64,000 bases of DNA from Ruminococcus_C sp963590855 (GCA_963590855.1 CAVAQT010000014.1:1-64000); one strand, 5' to 3'. Shown: positions 49,009-57,201, counted from the stretch's first letter. Program-made: numbers and translations. Notes: generated by a model from the sequence alone, not told the origin.

Positions 49009-49992
49009 TCATCCTTTCTGCTGCATCTTCTGCATCCACGCAGCAAATGTCTCTTTCTCTGCATAAGAAGCGATTGCACCGCTTCCCATCACACTATAGT
49101 TGGCATAATATACGGCAAACTCCAACCACTTCTGCCACTGTGCCATACTGATGTCACCGATGGTCTCTCTGGTGACGTCAGCCTGTGCCAGACAGTACAG
49201 CAATGCGCCCATAATGGCATCGCCTGCGCCGGTGGTATCCTTTACCGGAACATCCGGATTTGCCGCAGTACAGCTGCCCTTCGGCGTCAGCACCATTGCG
49301 CCATCTTTTCCCATGGAATAGAGCAGCACCTGGCAGCCGTCGGCAAACAGCTTTTGCGCAGCCTGTGTAATTTCTGCCTTTCCGGTGACAAATTCCAGTT
49401 CTTCATCTGAAAGCTTGACAATATCCGCAAACGGCAGGAACTCCCGCACTCGTGCCTGACAGCTTTCCGGACTGTTCCACAGCGGCAGGCGGATATTGGG
49501 GTCAAAGCTGATGAGGGCATGCTGCGCCTGTGCCAGTGAGATCGCTCTGCGGTGCGCCTTCTGAATGGGCGCATCGATCAGAGAAACAGAACCAAAGTGC
49601 AAGATCCCTGCACCTTCAAACCACTCCGGCAGGATCTGTTGTTCTTCCAGGAGCATATCTGCGCTGGGCTTTCGGTAAAAGGAGAATTCCCGGTTGCCGT
49701 CTGCTTTCAGCGAAACAAATGCCAGTGCTGTATTGGCACGGTCTGTCCGCAGAACATGAGAGGTGTCTACGCCCACAGACGCCAATGTATCTACAATATA
49801 GTCGCCGAATGCATCCGCTCCAAGCTGTGTAATCATACTGCTGGAGCCGCCCAGCTTTGCCGCTGCCGCTGCCACATTTGCCGGTGCGCCGCCGCAGACA
49901 CGCGTGAAAGACTCTACTTCTTTCAGCAGGCAGTCCCGCTGCGCCGGGATAAAATCGATCAGGGCTTCGCCCATTGCCAGTATCTGTTTCAT
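49009..49992 (-). CDS. scrK: Fructokinase (PfkB family)
   Basis: 327 residues, ribokinase/PfkB fold, with GGAPANVAAAAAKLG near the start and the anion hole/catalytic Asp in DTTGAGDAIMG. It phosphorylates the fructose released from sucrose-6-phosphate. The ATG at 49992 has GGAGG 6 nt upstream; it follows the scrB stop after 1 nt. Operon context is the reason for choosing fructose over other sugars. Confidence 0.92.
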   Translation of the reverse strand: MKQILAMGEALIDFIPAQRDCLLKEVESFTRVCGGAPANVAAAAAKLGGSSSMITQLGADAFGDYIVDTLASVGVDTSHVLRTDRANTALAFVSLKADGNREFSFYRKPSADMLLEEQQILPEWFEGAGILHFGSVSLIDAPIQKAHRRAISLAQAQHALISFDPNIRLPLWNSPESCQARVREFLPFADIVKLSDEELEFVTGKAEITQAAQKLFADGCQVLLYSMGKDGAMVLTPKGSCTAANPDVPVKDTTGAGDAIMGALLYCLAQADVTRETIGDISMAQWQKWLEFAVYYANYSVMGSGAIASYAEKETFAAWMQKMQQKG

Positions 49993-49993
49993 T

Positions 49994-51442
49994 TTACGCC
50001 TCCTGTCCGGAAAACAAGTTTTCCACACGAATGGGGTTCAATTCCCAAACCGCTGCTTCTGCACGCTCTGCCAAAATGGTCAGCTTTGACTTAGCTGCGT
50101 TTGCATAAAACCGAGAGGTAAACACCGCTTCGCCGTCGTTGGCAAAGATCTCAATCGAAGATGCATCGCAGAAAAGCTGCAGCCGGCGCAGGTTTTCCAA
50201 GGGCACTTGCCGCATGGGGCGATTGTGTCCGCTCTCGCCAAATGTCAGCGTCAAAAAGCCGTCTTTCCAAGAGATCACGCCGTCTGTGCCGAAGCGTACC
50301 TCTGCACTGTCGATTTCTGTAAAACGAATATCCGCCTCGTAAACAGAAAGCTTTTCCCACGTCGTCTCGCCGCTGACATGACCGCAGCGCATCCGTCCCC
50401 GCAGCTGCCGAAGCTCCGGAAGCGGTTCCTGCAGGATCTTTCCATCCCGCTGATGCAGCACTCTGGGAATCGTCAGCATATTAGTCCAGCCGTATTCCCG
50501 TTCCGGATAGCCATAGTCACAGTCCGGCATTCCCATCCAGCCAATGAGAATCCGTCTGCCCTGCTTGTCCTGATAAGTCTGCGGCGCATAAAAGTCAAAT
50601 CCGTGGTCAAACTCCTGGAATGCACCCAATCGGTTGGTTCCATAAAGATCGCCATCCAGACGGCAATAGCCGCTCTGGTAGATATTATGATACTTCCAGT
50701 CCTGTGCCTCTACACCCTGGGGCGAAAAGGAAAGAAACTGTACGCCGTCCAGGGTAAAGCAGTCGGGACATTCCCACATAAAGCCGAAAGGGGTATCAGA
50801 AGTCACACGATTCGCCAATTTCCACTGTGCCAGATCATCAGAACGATAAACCAGGATCTCTCCCACGTCATCCTTTCGGCGAGAGCCAAGCACCATGGTA
50901 TAGCTTTCTCCGTCTTTCCACACCTTCGGATCGCGGACATGACAGGTCACATCTTCCGGATAGTCCCGATTATACAGCAGCACGGTTTTCTTTTCAAAGT
51001 GAATGCCGTCTGTACTCTCTGCCCGGATGGTATTGTGTTCTCTTCCGGCGGTGATATAGTCATAATCCGGGTTATCCCGCTGCAAAACATTTCCGGTGTA
51101 GAACACATAGAGCTTCTCCTCCTGCTCCAATGCCGAACCGGAATAGACACCGTGGCAGTCAAACTTTTCATCGCTGCAAAGCCCCGGCTCGTGATACTGA
51201 TAGGTCACAAAATCCTCTGTGGAATAGTGCCCCCAGTAGTTCAACCCCGGCTTTACATCAAACGGCGAATACTGGAAAAAGATGTGATGCGTCGTGCCGA
51301 CCTGACACAGCCCGTTGGGGTCGTTGAGCCAGCCTGTCATGGGTGCCAGGTGAAATGCCGGTCTCCACTGCTTTTCCCGGTCTGCGCTGCGTTCCAGCGC
51401 TTTGCAGGCGTTTTTCAGATTGATCGTTCTCACATTACTCAT
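49994..51442 (-). CDS. scrB: Sucrose-6-phosphate hydrolase (GH32)
   Basis: Splits sucrose-6-phosphate into glucose-6-phosphate and fructose in the cytoplasm. 482 residues, GH32 five-blade propeller: nucleophile Asp41 in WLNDPNG, transition-state Asp171 in RDP, acid/base Glu224 in WECPD, then the C-terminal beta-sandwich. No signal peptide, as expected with PTS uptake. It follows scrA by 15 nt. Confidence 0.95.
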   Translation of the reverse strand: MSNVRTINLKNACKALERSADREKQWRPAFHLAPMTGWLNDPNGLCQVGTTHHIFFQYSPFDVKPGLNYWGHYSTEDFVTYQYHEPGLCSDEKFDCHGVYSGSALEQEEKLYVFYTGNVLQRDNPDYDYITAGREHNTIRAESTDGIHFEKKTVLLYNRDYPEDVTCHVRDPKVWKDGESYTMVLGSRRKDDVGEILVYRSDDLAQWKLANRVTSDTPFGFMWECPDCFTLDGVQFLSFSPQGVEAQDWKYHNIYQSGYCRLDGDLYGTNRLGAFQEFDHGFDFYAPQTYQDKQGRRILIGWMGMPDCDYGYPEREYGWTNMLTIPRVLHQRDGKILQEPLPELRQLRGRMRCGHVSGETTWEKLSVYEADIRFTEIDSAEVRFGTDGVISWKDGFLTLTFGESGHNRPMRQVPLENLRRLQLFCDASSIEIFANDGEAVFTSRFYANAAKSKLTILAERAEAAVWELNPIRVENLFSGQEA

Positions 51443-51457
51443 AGTCTGAAACCTCCG

Positions 51458-52873
51458 TTATGCTTTGGAAACGGCCTTTTCTGCCGCCAGTTTTTCTGCC
51501 TTATAGCCAAAGAGCCAGGTCAGGATAAATGCAACACCCATTGCCACCAACATGGAGACAATATACTGAATGGGCTGATTCAGATGCAGCAGGATGGCAA
51601 AGATTCCGGTAACGCCGGTTGCCGTTGCACCCAGGTGGAAAATCGAAGTCATCAGCGCACCGCATGCGCCGCCGATCGAGCCGCAGATAAACACCTTGAT
51701 ATACCGCAGGTTGACACCGAAAATTGCCGGTTCTGTGATGCCCATCATGCAGGACAGCGCTGCCGGGAATGCCAGAGAACGCATCTTCTGATCGCCGCGG
51801 CTCTTGAGTCCTACTGCCAGGCAGGCTGCACCCTGTGCCATATTTGCCGCAGATGCCAGCGGCAGCCAGTGTGTCACACCGTACTGAGACAACTGACCCA
51901 GGTCAATGATCGTATACATATGATGCACGCCTGCCACAACTGTAGACGAATACAATCCGCCCATGAGGAATGCGCCGATACCGAAAGGAACAGCGATCAG
52001 CCACTGTACACCATCCAGTACCCATGTCTCCAGCTGAGAGAACACCGGGCCAATGGCGGTGAGTGCCAGGTATCCGGTCACACCAACACTAACCAAAGGC
52101 GTTACAAACAAGTCAATCGATGCCGGCACGATCTTATGCAGTCGTTTTTCCAGGAAGCACATAAGCCAAACCGAAATGATGACCGGAATGACATGTCCCT
52201 GATATCCCACGGCATTGACATCGTACAAGCCAAACCAGACGGAGAATTTCGGGATCGTCTCGCCGGCTTCTACCGCAGATGCTACATTCCAGGCATTCAT
52301 CAGATCGGGATGGATCATAATCATGCCGATCACCGACCCCAGGAACATATTGCCGCCGAACGCCTTTGCCGCACTGGTGGCGATCAGAATGGGCAGGAAG
52401 GTGAATGCCGTGTTGGAAAACATATGAAAGATCTTATAGGTATCCGAATCTGCCATTGCCGGGAACAGTGTGCTGAAACCTTCCAACAGTCCCATCAGCA
52501 GACCGGTTGCAACAATTGCCGGAATAATGGGGACGAAAATGTCACCCAGTGTTTTGATCGCCTTTTTGAACGGATTCATCTTTTGTGTGGCTGCTGCCTT
52601 GACATCGTCCTTTGTGGCAGTTTCAATGCCGGACACAGCAACGAACTCATCATAGACCCGATTTACCACACCAGTTCCAAAAATGATCTGGAGCTGTCCC
52701 TGGGCAATAAAGACGCCCTTTACCCCTTCGATCTCCTCGATCTCTTCTTTTTTGATATTCTTCTCATCTTTTACGACCAGACGCAGACGAGTTGCACAGT
52801 GTGCACCGGAAATCAGATTTTCCTTTCCGCCGATCTTCTCTAGTACCTGTACCGCAGCTTCATGATAATTCAT
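51458..52873 (-). CDS. scrA: Sucrose-specific PTS EIIBC
   Basis: Membrane enzyme that imports sucrose as sucrose-6-phosphate. 471 residues: EIIB domain 1-90 with phospho-Cys26 in GAHCATRLRL, then an EIIC domain with about ten membrane segments and the GITEPAIFGV motif of the glucose-sucrose family. No EIIA domain. Specificity for sucrose over trehalose rests on scrB and scrK downstream. Confidence 0.92.
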   Translation of the reverse strand: MNYHEAAVQVLEKIGGKENLISGAHCATRLRLVVKDEKNIKKEEIEEIEGVKGVFIAQGQLQIIFGTGVVNRVYDEFVAVSGIETATKDDVKAAATQKMNPFKKAIKTLGDIFVPIIPAIVATGLLMGLLEGFSTLFPAMADSDTYKIFHMFSNTAFTFLPILIATSAAKAFGGNMFLGSVIGMIMIHPDLMNAWNVASAVEAGETIPKFSVWFGLYDVNAVGYQGHVIPVIISVWLMCFLEKRLHKIVPASIDLFVTPLVSVGVTGYLALTAIGPVFSQLETWVLDGVQWLIAVPFGIGAFLMGGLYSSTVVAGVHHMYTIIDLGQLSQYGVTHWLPLASAANMAQGAACLAVGLKSRGDQKMRSLAFPAALSCMMGITEPAIFGVNLRYIKVFICGSIGGACGALMTSIFHLGATATGVTGIFAILLHLNQPIQYIVSMLVAMGVAFILTWLFGYKAEKLAAEKAVSKA

Positions 52874-52941
52874 AAGATCATCTCCTTTGAACTTTCTTTC
52901 CTTTTCAAGTGGATTCTGATATAAAAAAATCCATTTTCTCC

Positions 52942-53018
52942 GAACAGTGAATCCGGCTTTTTTTGCCGGAACTGCTGTTCTTTTGTTTCTGCTGAAATGT
53001 TTCCGGAAGCATCTCAGC
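52942..53018 (-). promoter_or_regulatory. Two stable hairpins in the scrA leader
   Basis: The scr transcript has a leader of about 170 nt. Hairpin 1 (52991-53018): 9 bp stem GCTGAGATG/CATTTCAGC. Hairpin 2 (52942-52980): GAACAG/CTGTTC and GCCGGA/TCCGGC stems split by a 4x4 internal loop. A run of seven T follows 12 nt after hairpin 2 on the minus strand, too far for a classical terminator. Possible RNA-level control is speculative. Confidence 0.45.
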
Positions 53019-53026
53019 CGCCGTAT

Positions 53027-53038
53027 GAAATCGATTTC
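53027..53038. promoter_or_regulatory. LacI-type operator just downstream of the scr start
   Basis: GAAATCGATTTC is a perfect palindrome with the central CG of LacI-family sites. It lies about +7 to +18 of the predicted scr transcript, so repressor bound there would block the polymerase. Confidence 0.72.
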
Positions 53039-53051
53039 TTAATGTAATTCT

Positions 53052-53080
53052 ATTATAGCAGAAACGAGAGAAAATGGAAA
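53052..53080 (-). promoter_or_regulatory. Promoter of the scr operon
   Basis: Minus-strand TTTCCA (53075-53080), 17 bp, TATAAT (53052-53057). The weak -35 box suggests need for activation or basal low expression. A small palindrome GTGGT-AAA-ACCAC sits just upstream (53081-53093). Confidence 0.65.
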
Positions 53081-53134
53081 GTGGTAAAACCACCAAACTT
53101 ATCAAATCTTTTTTGTATCTTGGCACAGTTAATG

Positions 53135-53148
53135 TGAAATCGTTTTCA
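53135..53148. promoter_or_regulatory. Second LacI-type operator or cre site
   Basis: TGAAATCGTTTTCA matches the CcpA cre consensus TGWAANCGNTNWCA at every position and the scr operator core at 53027. It lies about 55 bp upstream of the scr -35 box. The region 53149-53347 up to scrR has no gene; a weak hairpin with a T-run near 53190-53215 may end scrR. Confidence 0.6.
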
Positions 53149-53347
53149 TATTAGCCGTTCCCATGAGGATTTTCGAGTAAAAAAGTCATCCGCTGCTTGT
53201 CCGGCAGACTGCATTTTTCTTTCATAAGCAGGTACATGAGAAAAATCGTCCCCGGATTTTCTGCGGAATTATTTCAGTCCTGTTTGCAGGCGCGCTCTTC
53301 TTTCTGAGCTGCGCTCATCTTTCTCTTTTGAAGCAGCAGCATTGTCC

Positions 53348-54343
53348 TTACTGCTCTGCACCAGTGCTTTCCCGTTCATACAAACGGCACTGCATCTGCG
53401 CGGTGCGGATCTCCTCATTGCCGTTCTGGATCATGTCCATCAGGATCGCGCCAGCCTCCAGACCGCCGGTGCGGTGAGAGAGGTTGACAGAAGTCAGATG
53501 AGGTGTATAGATAGCGGACATCCGATTGTTGCCCACTGCTGCCACTTTTACCTGCTCCGGAATGGAAAAACCTGCCCGACGCAGGGTATCCAGTGCACCA
53601 AAGGCAATGGTATCCGTCGCACAGAACACACCGTCAAAGGGAATCCCCTTTTCCAGAAATGCCTGCATGGCGTCTGTGCCGTCCTGTGTGGTAAATCCGG
53701 CGCATTCTGCGATCAGTTCATTTTGAAAAGGAATCCCGTTTTTCTCCAGGGTATCCAGATAACCGCCTCTTCTGGCACGTCCAGCAGCCTTATCCTTTAA
53801 TGTAACAGCCAGATGCACAATGCGCCGGCAGCCATTCTGGATCAGGCAGTCTGTGGCAAGCTGTGCTGCACCGTAGTCGTCAAAATAGACGCAGGATACG
53901 TCAGATTCCTGCTGTCCCATGAGGACAATGGGCTTCTTATAGGATTTCATCAGTGCAAGATGCTTCTTGGTCATCAATGTTCCGATAAAGATCACGCCAT
54001 CTACGTTGTTCAGACGAAAGGTCTTGAGGTACTCCAATTCCTTCTCTGTATCGTTTCCGGTGTTTGCCAGCAGCACCTGATAGCCGGCATTGTTCACGAT
54101 CTCCGTAATCCCATCTACCATTCTGCCGACAGACTCTGAGCTGATCTTCGGCACAATAACGCCGATCAGGTTGTTTTTTCCGGTGCGAAGCGTCTGTGCA
54201 GATGAACTGGGCGTATATCCTGTCCGTGCAATCACCTCTTGAATCCGCTTACGCTTTTCTTCACTGACATAGCCATTATTCAAAAAACGAGAGACAGTCG
54301 CCGTAGAAACCTCTGCCAACTGTGCGATCGTGCTGATGTTCAT
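53348..54343 (-). CDS. scrR: LacI-family repressor of the sucrose operon
   Basis: 331 residues. N-terminal helix-turn-helix TIAQLAEVSTATVSRFLNN with the hinge helix of LacI proteins, then a periplasmic-binding-protein-like sensor domain (LIGVIVPKISSESVGRMVDG). The ligand is likely sucrose-6-phosphate or fructose phosphate, by context. Start at 54343 with AGGTGAGG upstream; the frame is open 15 codons further without signal. It has its own promoter and reads towards scrA. Confidence 0.9.
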   Translation of the reverse strand: MNISTIAQLAEVSTATVSRFLNNGYVSEEKRKRIQEVIARTGYTPSSSAQTLRTGKNNLIGVIVPKISSESVGRMVDGITEIVNNAGYQVLLANTGNDTEKELEYLKTFRLNNVDGVIFIGTLMTKKHLALMKSYKKPIVLMGQQESDVSCVYFDDYGAAQLATDCLIQNGCRRIVHLAVTLKDKAAGRARRGGYLDTLEKNGIPFQNELIAECAGFTTQDGTDAMQAFLEKGIPFDGVFCATDTIAFGALDTLRRAGFSIPEQVKVAAVGNNRMSAIYTPHLTSVNLSHRTGGLEAGAILMDMIQNGNEEIRTAQMQCRLYERESTGAEQ

Positions 54344-54424
54344 AGGATAATCCTCACCTTTCTTATGAAAAACGCCCGTTCCCTGCAAAACGGCGGACGA
54401 ATTCCATCATGAATTCTCACATTT

Positions 54425-54453
54425 ATTGTAACATATTGCCATAAAAAATGCAA
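54425..54453 (-). promoter_or_regulatory. Promoter of scrR
   Basis: Minus-strand TTGCAT (54448-54453), 17 bp, TACAAT (54425-54430). Confidence 0.72.
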
Positions 54454-54552
54454 GCATTATCCGGAATTTCATGACTATACCTAATTCATTCCCCAAAGTT
54501 TTGTGTTTTTTGACGATTTGAATTTCCAAAATCCCCATAAATGCACCCTATA

Positions 54553-55131
54553 TCAAGCTGTTGTATCCCAGAGCTGCAGCACCAGACAGCACAGCATCAC
54601 CAATAATGACCTGCTCCGGACACCGGATACGAGACACAATACCAGCAGAACAGCCGCTGTCAGCAGTCCCAGCCATTGCAGCAGCACTGCGGTACGATCC
54701 GGTAAAATACCGCATGCCAGAAACACACTGCGGCAAACTGCGCCGCCGTCCAGCCGCGGAAACGGCAGCAGGTTAAACAGACCCAATCCCAGATGCAGCA
54801 TTCCCGCAGATGCGCCCGCATCCCAGAGCAAAAGCATGCTGCCGATCAGCAGATTGACGCAAGGGCCGGCAAGGGAGATCAGGATATCCTGCCAGTATGC
54901 GCCATATGCCGCCGCTGGGACGATCAGCGCCCCTGCGCCGCAGAGGGAAACCGCACGAACATGCCGCCGAAAAAGCCGCAGCACCACCAAATGTCCCAGT
55001 TCATGGAGCAGACAAGCAGACAGTACCAGAAAAAAATACCAGCTTCCGCCCCAGAGTGCCGTTAGCGCTGCCGCTGCAAAAAAGCTGAACTCCACAGTAT
55101 ACACCGCATTGCCCCAACGCCATCGTATCAC
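54553..55131 (-). CDS. M50 site-2 protease family membrane protein
   Basis: 192 residues with about five transmembrane segments and both active-site motifs of intramembrane zinc proteases: HELGH in SACLLHELGHLVVL and the third ligand in NLLPFPRLDGGA. It resembles the short SpoIVFB-like proteases. SpoIVFB activates sigma-K during sporulation, and spoVM is two genes upstream, so a sporulation role is attractive but unproven. The likely start is GTG at 55131, overlapping the upstream stop (GTGA); the frame is open further, but only inside the upstream gene. Confidence 0.78.
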   Translation of the reverse strand: MIRWRWGNAVYTVEFSFFAAAALTALWGGSWYFFLVLSACLLHELGHLVVLRLFRRHVRAVSLCGAGALIVPAAAYGAYWQDILISLAGPCVNLLIGSMLLLWDAGASAGMLHLGLGLFNLLPFPRLDGGAVCRSVFLACGILPDRTAVLLQWLGLLTAAVLLVLCLVSGVRSRSLLVMLCCLVLQLWDTTA

Positions 55132-55439
55132 TGCTGCATCCACTGCTTTGCCGCCTGGAGCAGTGCATCCAGCCACTGTATCGGCGGTGCATCCCGATGA
55201 GATGCGTATTGTTCCAGCAAAAGCGTCTGCCACTCCGGTTTCAGCCAGTGCAGTGCAAACACACAGAGCACCAACACCATACACAGAATACACTGTGTCA
55301 GCGCCACATCATCGGCACGCTGAGGCTTGTAATGTGTCGCCGTGCCGGAGATGCAGAGCGGCTCCGGCATGCTCTCACTGGTGACCGGCTCACCTTCAGG
55401 CTTCTGCTGTGATTCCATTGGATGTTCCATTTCTTCCAT
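55128..55439 (-). CDS. Unknown single-pass membrane protein
   Basis: 103 residues. A polar, Glu/Pro-rich N-terminal half (MEEMEHPMESQQKPEG) is followed by one hydrophobic segment (ALTQCILCMVLVLCVFAL) and a short C-terminal part with Trp and Gln. I recognise no family. The ATG at 55439 has AAAGGAG about 11 nt upstream. Translational overlap with the M50 protease gene suggests that the two act together. Confidence 0.62.
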   Translation of the reverse strand: MEEMEHPMESQQKPEGEPVTSESMPEPLCISGTATHYKPQRADDVALTQCILCMVLVLCVFALHWLKPEWQTLLLEQYASHRDAPPIQWLDALLQAAKQWMQQ

Positions 55440-55484
55440 AAACAGTCCGCTCCTTTCTGTCAAAGCATATGTGACCGGACAAAA

Positions 55485-55518
55485 AAATAGACCTGTACCG
55501 GCTGGTACAGGTCTATTT
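55485..55518. terminator. Terminator after spoVM
   Basis: Perfect 15 bp stem (55485-55499 with 55504-55518), loop GGCT, T-run on the minus strand from the adjacent A-run. It ends the spoVM transcript before the membrane protein gene. Confidence 0.85.
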
Positions 55519-55600
55519 CTCTCAGCACAGCCGACACTGCCCATTCCGGGGCACCGGCCGTACCGCATCGTTCGGTTTGTTCCTCTGAGCCACGGTACGC

Positions 55601-55696
55601 TTACTGCTCCTCCGACGGCGCTTCCTTCTGGATCTTAAAGATCATGCGAAACAGACCAGACAGGATCTTCGGACTCTTAACAACAACAATTTTCAT
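55601..55696 (-). CDS. spoVM: Stage V sporulation protein M (31 residues)
   Basis: A 31-codon gene that reads MKIVVVKSPKILSGLFRM at its N-terminus. Bacillus SpoVM is 26 residues beginning MKFYTIKLPKFLGGIVRA; Lys2, Lys7, Pro9, Lys10, Leu12, Gly14 and Arg17 are at the same positions. Pro9 is the residue that in Bacillus is needed to recognise the curved forespore membrane. SpoVM forms an amphipathic helix on that membrane and recruits SpoIVA, whose gene is at 46.9 kb. AAAGGAG lies 10 nt before the ATG, and a strong terminator follows. Confidence 0.86.
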   Translation of the reverse strand: MKIVVVKSPKILSGLFRMIFKIQKEAPSEEQ

Positions 55697-55786
55697 AGGG
55701 GTATCGCTCCTTTCATGTACACTGCCGGATCGGCAGCCTCTGTTTCAGTATATTCTCCAATGCAAAAAAGGTGCAAAACCGCAAAA

Positions 55787-55815
55787 TGCCCGGGCAGTTT
55801 CTCTGCGCCCGGGCA
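55787..55815 (-). terminator. Terminator after agrB
   Basis: TGCCCGGGC/GCCCGGGCA stem with an 11 nt loop; TTTTG follows on the minus strand. Between it and agrB (55816-56071) I see no credible gene. Confidence 0.75.
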
Positions 55816-56071
55816 CCTTTGTGTATTCCGATTTTCAGCTTTTGCGTGTTTTGTTGTCTCCGAGTCCGTGAGAATCTCTCACGGCAACGCATTGCATTCC
55901 GCGTGTTCTGCGCTTTTTTGCGCCTTTCTTTTTTCTGTCCGCGGTGAAAATAGGTTTGATTCACTCGTTTTTTGTTCTTTCTTTTGTTCTCTCCCGAATC
56001 GATCCCGGCAAGCATGCAGCATATATGCATTCGTTCGGCGAATCCTGCTGCATGTTCCTGTTTGTCTCTTT

Positions 56072-56644
56072 TCATCTGAACCGATTCTTGATCTCTCCGG
56101 CGGCAAGCATTCCGCTCAGCGCCAATATCGCCCAAAGGATGCAGTTTCCTGCCTGCTCCAACTGCAGACAATACAGCACGATCATACAGACGCTCTCCAG
56201 GCACCAGACCAATCTGGTACGCCGCCGATATACTTTTATTTCAATCTCATCCAACGGTTTGTTGCGGTCAGCCACAGGAGCCAGCCGCCACAGCAGTGCG
56301 CCGGAGCAGCCGTAGCACAGCGCAGCCGTCCCCAAAGAAAACGGCAAAAAGCGCAGGCACAACAGCACCGCAGCCAGCATTCCCACAGAATACCAATAGC
56401 AGCGCAGAGGCGTCTTGGCATGAAATCCGCCGGCATAACTGCGCAGCGGGATATAGGCCACCAAAAACAGCACGCTCTCCCAGAGCATCCCCAACACCGC
56501 CCCGATACAGAGCGATGTCACCAGATTCAGAAAAACAGAGCAAAGCTGCTTGATGCCGTACCGACAGACCTCAAAATCCTTTTCCGCGATCACGCCATTT
56601 GCTGCAAAACGGTGTGCGGCCGCATCCGACAGTCTGGAAAACAT
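56072..56644 (-). CDS. agrB: AgrB-like peptide-processing membrane protease
   Basis: 190 residues, about five membrane segments. The catalytic pair of AgrB is present with correct spacing: His75 and Cys82 in AGGFHAKTPLRC. AgrB cuts the C-terminal tail from the AgrD peptide and closes a thiolactone ring for export. Its ATG overlaps the agrD stop by one base (TGATG). The receptor kinase AgrC and regulator AgrA are not in the window. Confidence 0.9.
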   Translation of the reverse strand: MFSRLSDAAAHRFAANGVIAEKDFEVCRYGIKQLCSVFLNLVTSLCIGAVLGMLWESVLFLVAYIPLRSYAGGFHAKTPLRCYWYSVGMLAAVLLCLRFLPFSLGTAALCYGCSGALLWRLAPVADRNKPLDEIEIKVYRRRTRLVWCLESVCMIVLYCLQLEQAGNCILWAILALSGMLAAGEIKNRFR

Positions 56645-56799
56645 CAGAATTTCCGCAGGCTCTTGGCAGATTTCGGCATCTCATCCTGATAGCTCAGATA
56701 GATACAGGTCGAATTTGCCGTCAGTGTCGTCATGACCATTGCCAGTGCTGCAAACATACCGCCAAACATTCCACAAAAACGCATCATTTTCTTTTTCAT
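56644..56799 (-). CDS. agrD: AgrD-like cyclic lactone autoinducer precursor
   Basis: 51 residues in the three-part AgrD layout. An N-terminal amphipathic/hydrophobic leader (MKKKMMRFCGMFGGMFAALA) is followed by the signal core TANSTCIYLSY and an acidic, Pro- and Lys-containing tail QDEMPKSAKSLRKF. By analogy with clostridial AgrD, the ring would be Cys32 to Ser36 (CIYLS) with an N-terminal tail such as ANST. The start at 56799 is in a run of possible ATGs; ATG at codons 5 or 6 cannot be ruled out. AGGAAAG lies about 12 nt upstream. Confidence 0.83.
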   Translation of the reverse strand: MKKKMMRFCGMFGGMFAALAMVMTTLTANSTCIYLSYQDEMPKSAKSLRKF

Positions 56800-57059
56800 T
56801 GTCTTTCATCTTTCCTTTCTTTCAGGAATCTGCCTTTTGCAGATTCGTCAATGTCCTATCCAGTTGCATTATGCACAGCCAAACCGGAACGCGTCCACAA
56901 AAGTTCACGATTCGGCATGTGGTACAAATCCTCCTTTCCGGGAATCTCCTATTCTCCGGAAATCACAGCGAGATATACCTTTTTCCCCGTGATTTCCCCA
57001 CAAAAAAGCGCACTTTTTGAACTGTATTTTGCCTTTTCTGTAATCCCATATGTATTATA
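56800..57059 (-). promoter_or_regulatory. Long structured leader and promoter of agrDB
   Basis: A TATAAT box on the minus strand (57054-57059) has only a weak -35, giving a leader of about 245 nt. It contains a 9 bp perfect stem GGAAATCAC/GTGATTTCC with a 22 nt loop (56958-56997), an 8 bp stem GAATCTGC/GCAGATTC (56826-56846) directly before the agrD ribosome site, and a small ORF (56856-56918). The last hairpin could limit agrD translation. Confidence 0.5.
56856..56918 (-). CDS. Possible 20-residue leader peptide upstream of agrD
   Basis: ATG at 56918 preceded by AAAGGAGG (11 nt spacing), reading MPNRELLWTRSGLAVHNATG then TAG. It lies between the two leader hairpins. No homology is known to me. 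The strong ribosome site is the only support, so it may be a chance ORF. Confidence 0.3.
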   Translation of the reverse strand: MPNRELLWTRSGLAVHNATG

Positions 57060-57162
57060 GCACGTTTTTCTGTTTTGCACCGGCTAATGTTAAAAATGAC
57101 TGCGGAGATGTTAAAAACAACATTTCGGAAATGGAATAAACCATATTTTTCTATCTATTTTA

Positions 57163-57201
57163 CAAAAAATACGCCGTTCAGATTATTTCATCCGAACGGC
57201 G
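57163..57201 (-). terminator. Terminator of the EF-G paralogue gene
   Basis: CGCCGTTC/GAACGGCG stem, 14 nt loop, then TATTTTTTG on the minus strand. Confidence 0.83.

Noticed and set aside
55713..56204. A 163-codon frame downstream of and overlapping agrB
   Set aside because: Very Arg/Lys-rich, crosses a terminator hairpin, has no ribosome site; treated as chance.
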